Below, one piece after another: positions 49,518-59,182 of a stretch of 64,000 nucleotides of DNA (positions are counted from its first letter, which is position 1; each line of letters starts with the position of its first letter). This DNA comes from an uncultured Oscillospiraceae bacterium. GTDB lineage: Bacteria; Bacillota; Clostridia; Oscillospirales; Oscillospiraceae. Below the pieces are notes generated by a model. That model had not been told where the DNA came from. It worked only from the letters and a program-made list of their open reading frames with translations, and did no database searches. Location: assembly GCA_947627735.1 (NCBI GenBank), contig CANQXG010000001.1:16406-80405 (forward strand). Direction: 5' to 3'. A program made the position numbers and the translations under genes.

Positions 49518-49591
49518 GGCTGCTTTCTCCTCTCGCGCTCTATATCCCACACGCCCGTTCGACGGGCGGTTACATAACGCTGCTGGATGCT

Positions 49592-49620
49592 ATACTAGCA
49601 CAACATCTTGTGCCTGTCAA
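49592..49620 (-). promoter_or_regulatory. nrdD promoter with NrdR box in the spacer
   Basis: Minus strand TTGACA-N17-TAGTAT; spacer contains GCACAAGATGTTGTGC. Confidence 0.78.
49598..49613. promoter_or_regulatory. NrdR box 1
   Basis: GCACAACATCTTGTGC matches NrdR consensus acaCwAtATaTwGtgt. Confidence 0.78.
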
Positions 49621-49629
49621 TAGCTTCCG

Positions 49630-49645
49630 CGTCAACATTTTGATT
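49630..49645. promoter_or_regulatory. NrdR box 2 (weaker)
   Basis: CGTCAACATTTTGATT, 32 bp from box 1 (about three helical turns, standard NrdR spacing). Confidence 0.6.
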
Positions 49646-49778
49646 TTCTCGGAACAGCCCGCAACCCCTTGAAAATCCCGGGTCTGCGGCTTTTTCCCTC
49701 GTTTTTAATGAGTATAGAGGCCCGGCGGAGGAGAAAAAATTTTTTTGAAGCGCCCCTCCCCCGCCCCGGACAGCAGCG

Positions 49779-49809
49779 CCGGCCGCACCACAAGATGTGG
49801 TGCGGCCGG
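49779..49809. terminator. Strong hairpin downstream of the DAACS transporter
   Basis: CCGGCCGCACCAC-AAGAT-GTGGTGCGGCCGG; weak T tract. Confidence 0.5.
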
Positions 49810-49832
49810 TCAAGATCAGACGGTATATGTGC

Positions 49833-51098
49833 TCAGGCGGCCTTGCCGGAGGCGAACTGCTTCTGCAGCCAGTCCTTGCCGTCCACGAAACGGCTGACGA
49901 TGTAGCTGACCACGTAGTCGCCGGCGGCGTTGATCATGGTCGCCGGGGGGTCCACCAGGTTGCCGATGGCCACCAGGATGGGGAAGGCCATGCTCATCTG
50001 CTCCGGGAAGAAGATGGAGCAGATGATGTACTCGCCGATGTACCCGCCGCCGGGCACGCCGCTCATGCCCACGGAGGACAGCACGGCCACCAGCACCACG
50101 GGGATCAGCATCTTGAAGCCCAGGTCCTGGCCGAACACGCCCAGCACGAAGGCGATCTTCAGCACGCAGGAGAAGCAGGAGCCGTCCATGTGCATGGTGG
50201 CGCCCAGAGGCAGCACCATGTCGGACACGTCCTTGGAGATGCCGGTGTCCGCCGCCTCCTCCATGTTGGTGGGGATGGTGGCTACGCTGGAGCAGGTGCC
50301 CAGGGACACCACCGCGGGCTTGGTGATATGGCGGAACATGGTCTTCACCGCGCCCTTGCCGCCGCCGAACCAAGCGAACAGGGGCCAGGCCGTGAAGATG
50401 TAGATGAAGCACAGGGGGTAATACAGGATCAGCGCCCGGCCATAGCTGGCGGTGATCTGGGGGCCGTAAGAGGCCACCAGGTCCGCGAAGATGGCGAAGA
50501 AGGCGATGGGGGCGTAATAGGTGACGATCTTGACGAACTTCAGCATCACGTTGGTCAGATCCTCCAGAAACTTGCCCACGACGCTGTCCTTGCCGCCGTT
50601 GAGGTTCACGGCAAAGCCGAACAGGATGGAGAACACGATCAGCGGCAGCATGGCCCGGCGGCTGAGCAGGCCCACGAAGTCCTCCGCCGTGAAGAAGTTG
50701 ACGATCATGGTGGAGAAGCTGGCGTACTCGCCCATCTCCTCCTCAGGGATCTCCGCCCAGGGCTGCAGCACCGGCGGGAACACCTTCACCAGCAGGAACA
50801 TGATCACCGCGGCGATGGCGCCGGTCACCACAAAGGTGCCCACGGTCACGCCCATGATCTTCCCCGCCCGCTTGCGGCTGCGCATATTGGCCACCGCGCC
50901 GGCGATGGACGCGAACACCAGCGGCACCACGATGCAGAACATCATGTTGATGAACACCGTGCCAAGGGGCTTGAGCACCGTAGCGCCGCCGGAGGCGTCC
51001 GTCACCGGCCAGACCCAGCCCACGATGGCGCCCGCGATCATGGCGCCCAGCATCAGGCCCATGAACCGGTAATTCTTTACGATCGCTTTCTTGTCCAT
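49833..51098 (-). CDS. Dicarboxylate/amino acid:cation symporter (DAACS family)
   Basis: MDKKAIVKNYRFMGLMLGAMIAGAIVGWVWP...PLGTVFINMMFCIVVPLVFASIAGAVANM...LPLGATMHMDGSCF...GVPGGGYIGEY. Confidence 0.93.
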   Translation of the reverse strand: MDKKAIVKNYRFMGLMLGAMIAGAIVGWVWPVTDASGGATVLKPLGTVFINMMFCIVVPLVFASIAGAVANMRSRKRAGKIMGVTVGTFVVTGAIAAVIMFLLVKVFPPVLQPWAEIPEEEMGEYASFSTMIVNFFTAEDFVGLLSRRAMLPLIVFSILFGFAVNLNGGKDSVVGKFLEDLTNVMLKFVKIVTYYAPIAFFAIFADLVASYGPQITASYGRALILYYPLCFIYIFTAWPLFAWFGGGKGAVKTMFRHITKPAVVSLGTCSSVATIPTNMEEAADTGISKDVSDMVLPLGATMHMDGSCFSCVLKIAFVLGVFGQDLGFKMLIPVVLVAVLSSVGMSGVPGGGYIGEYIICSIFFPEQMSMAFPILVAIGNLVDPPATMINAAGDYVVSYIVSRFVDGKDWLQKQFASGKAA

Positions 51099-51260
51099 TT
51101 GCAAACCTCCAGAAAAAAGATCTCCTTGCCCGGGACAGCCGTCCCGGCCCGCCGGCCACGCCTGCCCTCCCGGAACTCCCCTTCCGGGCCGCCGGCCACT
51201 GCCGCTCAAGTCTTTCACATTATAGTGGCCCTTATTTGCAAATACTATTGCAGAGGATGC

Positions 51261-51289
51261 TTGAAAGTTTGAAAAAAATGCTGTATTAT
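51261..51289 (+). promoter_or_regulatory. Promoter of AraC-family gene
   Basis: TTGAAA-N17-TATTAT. Confidence 0.7.
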
Positions 51290-51318
51290 GTTACCATCTC
51301 GGAAAAAGGAGGCGCATT

Positions 51319-52152
51319 ATGGCCGCCAGCTACAGCCAGGAAGGATATCTGAAGGAGGATTACCGGCTGTTCCATCTGCGGGACACCGCCGGACAGGAGC
51401 GGGATTTCCACTTCCACACCTTCGACAAGATGGTGATCCTCCTGGACGGGCGCGTGGACTATCTGGTGGAGCGGCGGACCTACTCCCTGGCGCCCTGGGA
51501 CATCCTGCTGGTGAGCCACCACATCATCCACAAGGCCCTCATAGACATCTCCAAGCCCTATGAGCGGGTGATCCTGTACCTGGACCGGCAGTTCGCCGAG
51601 CGTGCCATGCCCGGCGCCGGGCTGATGGAGTGCTTCGACGCGGCGGACAAACAGGGCCAGTACCTGCTCAAGCCCGGCCCGGAGCAGATCGAGGGGCTGC
51701 GCCGGCTCCTCGCCGGCCTGGAGGACGCCATGGCCGACGGGCGCTTCGGGGCCAAGGCCCTGCGGGACACATTGGTGGTGCAGCTGCTCATCGCGGTGAA
51801 CCGGCTGTCCCCCGCCGTGACCCAGGAGGACGCCGGCCCCTCCCCCTACGACGGAAAGATCGCGTCAACGCTGTCGTATATAAACGAAAATCTGTCAGGG
51901 CCTCTCACGGTGGAGGCCCTGGCAGAGCGGGTGTATCTGAGCAAGTATCACTTCATGCGCCTGTTCAAGGCCCAGACCGGCACCACCGTCCACGCCTATG
52001 TGCGCCAGAGGCGGCTGCTGTACGCCGCCCACCTGATCCGCAACGGGGTGAGCGTGAACAAGGCCGCCTCGGACAGCGGCTTCGAGGAATACTCCACCTT
52101 TTTCCGGGCGTTCAAGGAGTGCTTCGGCGTCAGTCCCGGCCAGCTGAAGTAA
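51319..52152 (+). CDS. AraC-family transcriptional regulator
   Basis: Cupin-like N-term; C-term LTVEALAERVYLSKYHFMRLFKAQTGTTVHAYVRQRRLLYAAHLIRNGVSVNKAASDSGFEEYSTFFRAFKECFGVSPGQ. Confidence 0.94.
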   Translation: MAASYSQEGYLKEDYRLFHLRDTAGQERDFHFHTFDKMVILLDGRVDYLVERRTYSLAPWDILLVSHHIIHKALIDISKPYERVILYLDRQFAERAMPGAGLMECFDAADKQGQYLLKPGPEQIEGLRRLLAGLEDAMADGRFGAKALRDTLVVQLLIAVNRLSPAVTQEDAGPSPYDGKIASTLSYINENLSGPLTVEALAERVYLSKYHFMRLFKAQTGTTVHAYVRQRRLLYAAHLIRNGVSVNKAASDSGFEEYSTFFRAFKECFGVSPGQLK

Positions 52153-52194
52153 GTTATACCGTATATTTCCCTTTTGAAAAGCGGTTCGTCCCGG

Positions 52195-52851
52195 TTATTC
52201 ATCCACGGTTTTTCCGGTGTTGAACAGGCTGAATGGATAAATATCCGGCGGCAGTTGTATGAAGGTCATCTCCTCACCTGACTCCGGGTGGATAAAGCGC
52301 AGTTTATGCGACCACAATGCAATATCGTATCCATCCCCCGGCAGGCCGTATTTCCCGTCCCCGAACAACGGCATGCCCCGGTCGGCGAACTGACAGCGTA
52401 TCTGATGGGTCCGGCCTGTGAGCAGCTCGATCCGCACCAGACTCAGCTCCCCGGCGGCGGAGAGCATTTCATAGTTGAGCGCCGCCGGCCTCGCGTCCGG
52501 CCCCGGCCCCGCCGCGATCACGGTTCGGTGGCTCCGGCTGTCCCGGACCAGGTAGTCCTCCATCCTCCCCCGCTCCGGCTCGGGCCGGCCATGGACGACC
52601 GCCAGATATTCCTTATGGAACTGCCCCTGCCGGATCTGCCGGCTCAGCTCCGAGGCCGCCCGCCGGGACCGGGCCAGCACCATCAGCCCGCCCACGGGCC
52701 GGTCCAGCCGGTGGACCGTGCGCACGCACCCCTCCGGCTCCCCCAGGGCAAGGCGCACCAGCCCCGGCATTCCCCCCGGCTCGTCGGTGGACAGCACCCC
52801 CGCCGGCTTGACGCACACGGCGATGCGCCTGTCCAGATAGACAAATTCCAT
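52195..52851 (-). CDS. RluA-family pseudouridine synthase
   Basis: RRIAVCVKPAGVLSTDEPGG...TVHRLDRPVGGLMVLARSRRAASELSRQIRQG...LLTGRTHQIRCQFAD. Confidence 0.92.
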   Translation of the reverse strand: MEFVYLDRRIAVCVKPAGVLSTDEPGGMPGLVRLALGEPEGCVRTVHRLDRPVGGLMVLARSRRAASELSRQIRQGQFHKEYLAVVHGRPEPERGRMEDYLVRDSRSHRTVIAAGPGPDARPAALNYEMLSAAGELSLVRIELLTGRTHQIRCQFADRGMPLFGDGKYGLPGDGYDIALWSHKLRFIHPESGEEMTFIQLPPDIYPFSLFNTGKTVDE

Positions 52852-52934
52852 GGGTCCCTCCCGCTTATACATATATAATTATACCGCACACGCGCCCTGC
52901 CGGGCCTTTCCGGGCAAAAAAAGCGAAAAAGTCC

Positions 52935-52963
52935 TTGATTTCCCCGGACAGGTATGGTATATT
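52935..52963 (+). promoter_or_regulatory. secG promoter
   Basis: TTGATT-N17-TATATT. Confidence 0.65.
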
Positions 52964-52997
52964 AATTGAGCGAATTTTGAAAAAAGGTGAAATTGTC

Positions 52998-53225
52998 ATG
53001 ACTATTGCCATTTCTATACTGCATCTGCTCGCCTGCCTGTTCCTGATCGTTGTGATCCTGTTCCAGAGCGGAAAGCGCTCCGGTCTGTCCGGCGCCATCG
53101 CCGGCGGCGCGGATACCTTTATGACCAAGTCCAAGGCCAAGACCTGGGACGCCAAGCTGGCGAAGATGACCAAGTGGGTCGCGCTGGTGTTCGTGCTGCT
53201 GACCCTGGTGCTGAACTTTATCTGA
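52998..53225 (+). CDS. secG: Preprotein translocase subunit SecG
   Basis: ILHLLACLFLIVVILFQSGKRSGLSGAIAGGADTFMTKSKAKTWDAKLAKMTKWVALVFVLLTLVLNF. Confidence 0.93.
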   Translation: MTIAISILHLLACLFLIVVILFQSGKRSGLSGAIAGGADTFMTKSKAKTWDAKLAKMTKWVALVFVLLTLVLNFI

Positions 53226-53239
53226 TCCCGACTTCTCCC

Positions 53240-53273
53240 CGCCGCCGCGTTTTTCGCGGCGGCGCTTTTTTTG
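53240..53273 (+). terminator. secG terminator
   Basis: GCCGCCGCG-TTTTT-CGCGGCGGC-GCTTTTTTT. Confidence 0.85.
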
Positions 53274-53309
53274 TACATCTCCCGGCGGCACAGGCCGCCG
53301 GGAGAATTT

Positions 53310-54308
53310 TTATTTGTCCCAGTCGAACTCGCTGCGCCGGTCCCGGGTCATCAGCGCGGCCACGGTCTTTTCCGGGTCGCTGTTTTCGTAGAGGATGCCG
53401 TACACGCTCCGGCAGATAGGCAGCTCCACCTTAAGCTTCTCGGCCATGTCCTTCACGCTGGCGGCGGCGTAATAGCCCTCCACCACGGCGCCCACCTCCC
53501 GCAGGGCCTGCTCCACCGGGGCGCCCCGGCCTATGAGCAGGCCGGCGTGCCGGTTCCGGGAGTGGTCGGACAGGCACGTGACGATCATGTCCCCCATGCC
53601 CGCCAGGCCCGAGCAGGTGCTCCGCTGGCCGCCGGCCCGCTGGCACAGCACCGCCAGCTCCGCCATGGCCCGGGTCATATACAGCGCCTTGGCATTGTCC
53701 CCCAGGCTCAGGCCGTCCACCACGCCGCAGCCGATGGCGATGACGTTCTTCACCGCCCCGCACAGCTCCACGCCCACCACGTCCCGGTTGACGTACACCC
53801 GGAACATGTCGTTCATGAATACCTCCTGCACCAGCTCCGCCACCGCCTGGTCCTGGCTGGCGGCCACGCAGCCGGTGGCCATGTGCCGGGAGACCTCCTC
53901 GGCGTGGGAGGGGCCGGACAGCACCGCCACCGGGCAGCGGCTGTCCAGGCTCTGGGCCAGGATCTGGCTCATGCGCATGCCCGTGCCCGCCTCGATGCCC
54001 TTGGTGGCGGACACCGCCACCGTGCCCGGGCGGACGTGGTCCGCCGCGATGGCCGCCGTGCGGCGCAGGATGCTGGACGGGGAGGCGAACAGCACAAGCT
54101 CCGCCCCCTCCGCCCCGGCGGGGTCGCCGGTCACGGCGATCTCCTCGGGCAGGGGCACCCCCGCCAGGGCGGGGTTTTTCCGGGTCCGGGCCATGGCCGC
54201 CGCCTTCTCCGGATCGTGGGTCCACAGCGTCACCCTGTGGCCGTTGCCCGCCAGCAGGATGGCCAGCGCGGTGCCCCAGGCGCCGCTTCCGTATACAAAG
54301 ATCTCCAT
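53310..54308 (-). CDS. gpsA: NAD(P)H-dependent glycerol-3-phosphate dehydrogenase
   Basis: MEIFVYGSGAWGTALAILLAGNGHRVTLWTHD...GVELCGAVKNVIAIGCGVVDGLSLGDNAKA. Confidence 0.95.
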   Translation of the reverse strand: MEIFVYGSGAWGTALAILLAGNGHRVTLWTHDPEKAAAMARTRKNPALAGVPLPEEIAVTGDPAGAEGAELVLFASPSSILRRTAAIAADHVRPGTVAVSATKGIEAGTGMRMSQILAQSLDSRCPVAVLSGPSHAEEVSRHMATGCVAASQDQAVAELVQEVFMNDMFRVYVNRDVVGVELCGAVKNVIAIGCGVVDGLSLGDNAKALYMTRAMAELAVLCQRAGGQRSTCSGLAGMGDMIVTCLSDHSRNRHAGLLIGRGAPVEQALREVGAVVEGYYAAASVKDMAEKLKVELPICRSVYGILYENSDPEKTVAALMTRDRRSEFDWDK

Positions 54309-54631
54309 TATGTACTCTCCCAGCCCTTCCACACGTCCGGGCAGTAGCCCACCGTGGCCTGGCGGCCGTTGCGCACCAGAGGGGTCTTCAGCAGCTCAGG
54401 CCGTTGGAACAGCTCCTCCAGCTTATCCCCGTCGTAGGCGAGGTAGGCCACCTCCGGCGCGTCGCTCATGGCGGCGATGCCCACCGCGTTTTTCACCGCG
54501 GTCAGCTCCCCCCGGCTCATGCCGTAGCGGTCCACGTCCACGTACTGGAACTTCACCCGCCGCTCCTTGAAATACCGCTGGGCCTTCTTAGTGTCGAAGC
54601 ACTTGTTCCGGCCGAATATCTGGATGTTCAT
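54308..54631 (-). CDS. ArsC/Spx-family protein
   Basis: MNIQIFGRNKCFDTKKAQRYFKERRVKFQYVDVDRYGMSRGEL; single Cys thioredoxin-like. Confidence 0.85.
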   Translation of the reverse strand: MNIQIFGRNKCFDTKKAQRYFKERRVKFQYVDVDRYGMSRGELTAVKNAVGIAAMSDAPEVAYLAYDGDKLEELFQRPELLKTPLVRNGRQATVGYCPDVWKGWEST

Positions 54632-54634
54632 CCG

Positions 54635-56296
54635 TCACACCTCCATTATCACCGGCAGGATCATGGGGCTGCGGCGGGTGACCTTGTACAGGTACCCGCT
54701 CAGATTGGTCTTTACCCGGCCCTTGATGTCGGCCCAGTCGGTGATCCTGGCCCGCTCGCAGGACTCGATGGATTCGTACACCACCCGGCGCATCTCCTCC
54801 ATGAGCTGGGGGTTGTCCTTGACGTACACGAATCCACGGGTGATGATCTCCGGCTCGGAGATCATGGACCCGTCCTGGCCGGACATGGTCATCACCACCA
54901 CCAGCATGCCGTCCTGGGCCAGATGCTGCCGGTCCCGCAGGACGATGTTCTCCACACCCGCGTCGTTGGTGCCGTCCACCAGCACCCTGCCGGAGGGGAC
55001 AGTGCCCGCCTTGTGGATGCGCTTGGCGGTGATCTCCACCACCTCGCCCACCCCGGCGATGAGCACGTTGGAGGGCTTGACGCCCATCTCCTTGGCCAGA
55101 TCCCCGTGGCGGCAGAGCATCCGGTGCTCCCCGTGGACGGGGATGAAATACTGGGGCTTGGTCAGGGCCAGCATGGTCTTCTGCTCCTGCTGGCAGGCGT
55201 GACCGGACACGTGGATGTCGATGGACCGGTCGTAGATCACCTCCGCGCCCTTGAAAAACAGCTCGTCGATGACCTTGGTGATGGTCCGCTCGTTGCCGGG
55301 GATGGCGGAGGCGGAGATGATCACCCGGTCCCCCGGGCCGATGCGCACCTGCCGGTGCTCGGAGAAGGCCATGCGGTACAGCGCGGACATGCTCTCCCCC
55401 TGGCTGCCGGTGGTGATGATGACCACCCGGGAGGCGGGCAGGGAGCTGATGTGGCTCATGTCCACCAGCACGTCCTTGGGCACGGTGAGATAGCCCTCCT
55501 CCGTGGCCAGGCGGATCACGTTCTCCATGCTCCGTCCGGTGACGCCCACCTTGCGCTTATAGCGGGCGGCGCAGTCGATGATCTGCTGGATGCGGTGGAC
55601 GTTGGAGGCGAAGGTGGTGACGATGATGCGCTTGTCGCAGCCCCGAAACAGGTTCTCCATGCTCTCGCCCACGTGGCGCTCCGACTCGGAGTAGCCGGGC
55701 CGCTCCACGTTGGTGGAATCCGACAGCAGGGCCAGCACCCCCTCCTTGCCCAGCTCCGCGAACCGGTGGAAGTCGAACACGCCCCCCTCGATGGGGGTCA
55801 GGTCGATCTTGAAGTCGCCGGTGTGGACCACCGTGCCCGCCGGGGTATGGATGGCCACGGCCACGCTGTCGGCGATGGAGTGGTTGACGTGGATCAGCTC
55901 GCACTCGAAGCTGCTGCCCACCTTGAACCGGTCGCCGGCGGACTTGGTGATCAGCTCCACCCTCTCCGCCAGGCCGTGCTCCTCCAGCTTCAGCCGCACC
56001 AGGCCCGCGGTCAGGCGGGTGGCGTACACCGGGCAGTCGATCCGGCTGAGCACATAGGGCACCGCCCCGATGTGGTCCTCATGGCCGTGGGTCAGCACGA
56101 TGCCCCGGACCCGGTCCTTGTTCTGCACCAGGTAGGAGATGTCCGGGATGACCACGTCGATGCCGTACATGTCCTCGTCGGGGAAGCCCATGCCGCAGTC
56201 CACCACCAGGATGTCCCGGCCATACTCGTAAACGTACAGGTTCTTGCCGATCTCGTCCAGACCGCCAAGAGCCACGATCTTCAGTTTTTGTGCCAT
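54635..56296 (-). CDS. rnj: Ribonuclease J
   Basis: KIVALGGLDEIGKNLYVYEYGRDILVVDCGMGFPDEDMYGIDVVIPDISYL...VLTHGHEDHIGAVPYVL. Confidence 0.94.
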   Translation of the reverse strand: MAQKLKIVALGGLDEIGKNLYVYEYGRDILVVDCGMGFPDEDMYGIDVVIPDISYLVQNKDRVRGIVLTHGHEDHIGAVPYVLSRIDCPVYATRLTAGLVRLKLEEHGLAERVELITKSAGDRFKVGSSFECELIHVNHSIADSVAVAIHTPAGTVVHTGDFKIDLTPIEGGVFDFHRFAELGKEGVLALLSDSTNVERPGYSESERHVGESMENLFRGCDKRIIVTTFASNVHRIQQIIDCAARYKRKVGVTGRSMENVIRLATEEGYLTVPKDVLVDMSHISSLPASRVVIITTGSQGESMSALYRMAFSEHRQVRIGPGDRVIISASAIPGNERTITKVIDELFFKGAEVIYDRSIDIHVSGHACQQEQKTMLALTKPQYFIPVHGEHRMLCRHGDLAKEMGVKPSNVLIAGVGEVVEITAKRIHKAGTVPSGRVLVDGTNDAGVENIVLRDRQHLAQDGMLVVVMTMSGQDGSMISEPEIITRGFVYVKDNPQLMEEMRRVVYESIESCERARITDWADIKGRVKTNLSGYLYKVTRRSPMILPVIMEV

Positions 56297-56393
56297 TGAA
56301 AGTTCCTGACTCCTTAAAATATGTATCGCTGTCCGGGCCTCTGCCCGGTCATATCATAACCGCTGGGAGGAAAAATATTCCGCTCCGCCGCCG

Positions 56394-56993
56394 TCACATG
56401 TCCCGGCGCCCCTCCAGGGCCCGGACCAGGGTGGCGTCGTCGGTAAATTCCAGGTTGGAACCCACGGGGATGCCGTAGGCCAGGCGGGTCACCCGCACGT
56501 CGAAGGACTTCAGCAGCCGGGCGATGTACATGGCCGTGGCGTCCCCCTCCGTGTCCGGGTTGGTGGCCATGATGACCTCCTTCACGTCCCCATCGGCCAC
56601 CCGCTTCACCAGCTCCGAGATGCGGATGTCGTCCGGGCCGATGTGGCTCATGGGGCTGAGGACCCCGTGGAGCACGTGGTACACCCCGTTATACTCCCGG
56701 CTCCGCTCCAGACTGGCCACGTCCCGGGCCTCTGCCACCACGCATATGACGGACTTATCCCGCCTGTCGTCGGCGCACACCGCGCATATCTCCCCGTCGG
56801 TCAGGTTCTGGCACACCGGGCAGGTGTGCACGGTCCGGCGGGCGCGGAGGATGGTCTCGGCGAAGGCCTCCGCCTCCCCCTCCGGCAGGGCCAGCACGTG
56901 AAAGGCCAGGCGCTGGGCGCTCTTGCGCCCGATGCCCGGCAGGGCCGCGAAGCGGTCGATCAATTCCTCAAAGGACGCGGGAAAAAAGGCCAT
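56394..56993 (-). CDS. recR: Recombination protein RecR
   Basis: FEELIDRFAALPGIGRKSAQRLAFHVL...CPVCQNLTDGEICAVCADDRRDKSVICVVAEARDV. Confidence 0.97.
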   Translation of the reverse strand: MAFFPASFEELIDRFAALPGIGRKSAQRLAFHVLALPEGEAEAFAETILRARRTVHTCPVCQNLTDGEICAVCADDRRDKSVICVVAEARDVASLERSREYNGVYHVLHGVLSPMSHIGPDDIRISELVKRVADGDVKEVIMATNPDTEGDATAMYIARLLKSFDVRVTRLAYGIPVGSNLEFTDDATLVRALEGRRDM

Positions 56994-57190
56994 ACTCTCC
57001 TCACCTTACCATTGGCCGGCCGTTGTCAATCAACGCCGCCGGCGCATAATATGTCACAGCCGCGCCGCGCGCGACAGGGCTTTTATATAGGGGGCGCACC
57101 GGTCTGTCCGGACGCCCCCGGTGTTTTTCCGGAAGGCTCTTACACACCAGTATAAGTATACCAGCCCGGAGCAAAACTGGCAAGTAGACC

Positions 57191-57219
57191 TTGACGTTAT
57201 TGTCAGTTTATCATAAAAT
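57191..57219 (+). promoter_or_regulatory. Promoter of the XpaC-TelA cluster
   Basis: TTGACG-N17-TAAAAT. Confidence 0.6.
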
Positions 57220-57250
57220 ATATGTATCCATTCCGAAGGGGGCTTGGTCT

Positions 57251-57958
57251 ATGCGTCAGGTGAAGCGCAGGTCCGCTCTGCCTGTGTATATCGCAGCCGG
57301 AGCGTTCGCTCTGTACGCCCTGGCGGCGCCGCTGTACGCGCCGGTGCACTTCCTCATCGCCGCGGCGGTGACGGCGGCGGTATGGCTGGCGGCGGACAGG
57401 CTCATCAAGCCGAAGATCGAATATGTCCCAGAGCCGGAAAAGCCCGCGGAGCCTGAAAAACCCCTCACCCCCGCCCAGCAGATCATGGCCCAGGCCGACC
57501 TTGCCAAAGGGGAGATGGCCCGCCTGGCCGGCTCCATCGCCGACGGGGCCGTGAAGGAGAAGATCGACCGGCTCATCCGCCTGAGCGACGCCATCGCCCG
57601 GGACGCCGAGAATGACGAATCCGACATCCCCCAGATCCGGAAATTCCAGAGCTACTTCCTCCCCTCCACCATCCGCCTGCTCAACGCCTACGACCGGATG
57701 GACAGCCTGCAGGTGGACGGGGAGAACATCACCGCCTCCAAGCAGCGCATCCTCCAGATGCTGGACACGGAGGCGGAGGCCTTCCAAAAGCAGCTGGACG
57801 CGCTGTACCAGAACGACGCCATGGACCTGGACGCGGACATCCAGGTGATGGAAAAGCTGCTGGCCCGGGAGGGTCTGGTGGACGACGGGCCAGGCGCCCT
57901 GCTGCGCCAGGCTGCCCGGGAGGGCATGAAACACACCGAAAACACACCGCAGAAATAA
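57251..57958 (+). CDS. XpaC-family (5-bromo-4-chloroindolyl phosphate hydrolysis) membrane protein
   Basis: Two N-terminal TMs, then helical domain with IRKFQSYFLPSTIRLLNAYDRM; precedes TelA. Confidence 0.75.
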   Translation: MRQVKRRSALPVYIAAGAFALYALAAPLYAPVHFLIAAAVTAAVWLAADRLIKPKIEYVPEPEKPAEPEKPLTPAQQIMAQADLAKGEMARLAGSIADGAVKEKIDRLIRLSDAIARDAENDESDIPQIRKFQSYFLPSTIRLLNAYDRMDSLQVDGENITASKQRILQMLDTEAEAFQKQLDALYQNDAMDLDADIQVMEKLLAREGLVDDGPGALLRQAAREGMKHTENTPQK

Positions 57959-57979
57959 TATAGGGAAAGGATACGCATC

Positions 57980-59152
57980 ATGGCAGACGAAAAGAAGTAC
58001 GAGATCAACCTCACCCTGGACCCCACCCCCGCCGCTCCCGCGGCGCCTGGCGCTCCTGCCGCCGCTGCCGCTGCCGCCCAGGCGCCCGCCCAGCAGCCGG
58101 AGGCCCCGGTGGAGAAGCTGGACATCAGCGTCCTGGCCCCGGCGGAACAGGCCGCCGTGCGGGAATTTGCCAAGAAGATCGACGTGACCGACTCCGCCCA
58201 GGTGCTCAGCTACGGCTCCGCCGCCCAGAAGAACATCGCCGACTTCTCCTCCCAGGCCCTGGAGAAGGTCCGCACCAAGGACCTGGGCGAGGCCGGGGAC
58301 ATGCTGGCCGACCTGGTGGCCCAGCTCAACGGCCTGAACGACGCCACCGAGCAGCCCAAGGGGCTGAAGGGCCTGTTCCACAAGGCCTCCCGCAGCATCG
58401 CGGACCTGAAGACCAAGTATGACAAGGCCGAGGTGAACGTGGACAAGATCTCCTCCGCCCTGGATCAGCACTGGATCACCCTGAACAAGGACATCGTCAC
58501 CATGGACAACATGTATGACATGAACCAGGCATATTTCAAGGAGCTGACCATGTACATCCTGGCCGGCAAGCTGAAGCTGGAGGAGCTGCAGAGCAAGGAC
58601 CTGCCCGAGCTGCTGAAGAAGGCGGAGCAGTCCGGCCTGCCCGAGGACGCCCAGGCGGCCAACGATTTCGCCAACATGATCGGCCGGTTCGAAAAGAAGA
58701 TCCACGACCTGGAGCTGACCAGGATGATCTCCATCCAGATGGGTCCCCAGATCCGCATGATCCAGAACAACGACGCCCTCATGGCCGAGAAGATCCAGAC
58801 CGCCATCGTCAACACCATCCCCCTGTGGAAGAGCCAGATGGTCCTGGCCATGAGCATGTACCACTCCCAGCAGGCCATGGAGGCCACCCACAGCGTCAGC
58901 GAGGTGACCAATGAGCTGCTGAAGAAAAACGCCGCCGCCCTGCACACCGGCTCCGTGGGCGTGGCCCAGGAGGCCGAGCGGGGCATCGTGGACCTGGAGA
59001 CCCTGCAGCAGACCAACCAGGAGCTGATCGCCACCCTGGAGGACGTGCGGAAGATCCAGGTGGATGGCCGCGCCCGCCGCGCCCAAGCCGAGGTGGAGCT
59101 GGGCCGCATCGAGGGCGAGCTGAAACAGAAGCTGCTGCAGCTCAACGGCTGA
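57980..59152 (+). CDS. TelA-family toxic anion resistance protein
   Basis: VLSYGSAAQKNIADFSSQALEKVRTKDLGEAGDMLADLVAQLNGL...MDNMYDMNQAYFKELTMYILAGKLKLEEL. Confidence 0.93.
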   Translation: MADEKKYEINLTLDPTPAAPAAPGAPAAAAAAAQAPAQQPEAPVEKLDISVLAPAEQAAVREFAKKIDVTDSAQVLSYGSAAQKNIADFSSQALEKVRTKDLGEAGDMLADLVAQLNGLNDATEQPKGLKGLFHKASRSIADLKTKYDKAEVNVDKISSALDQHWITLNKDIVTMDNMYDMNQAYFKELTMYILAGKLKLEELQSKDLPELLKKAEQSGLPEDAQAANDFANMIGRFEKKIHDLELTRMISIQMGPQIRMIQNNDALMAEKIQTAIVNTIPLWKSQMVLAMSMYHSQQAMEATHSVSEVTNELLKKNAAALHTGSVGVAQEAERGIVDLETLQQTNQELIATLEDVRKIQVDGRARRAQAEVELGRIEGELKQKLLQLNG

Positions 59153-59182
59153 TAACGCTGCCGGAAAGGAGGGGCACGCCCC

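Noticed and set aside
46737-49577. 946-aa plus-strand ORF
   Set aside because: Antisense to nrdG and nrdD; shadow ORF.
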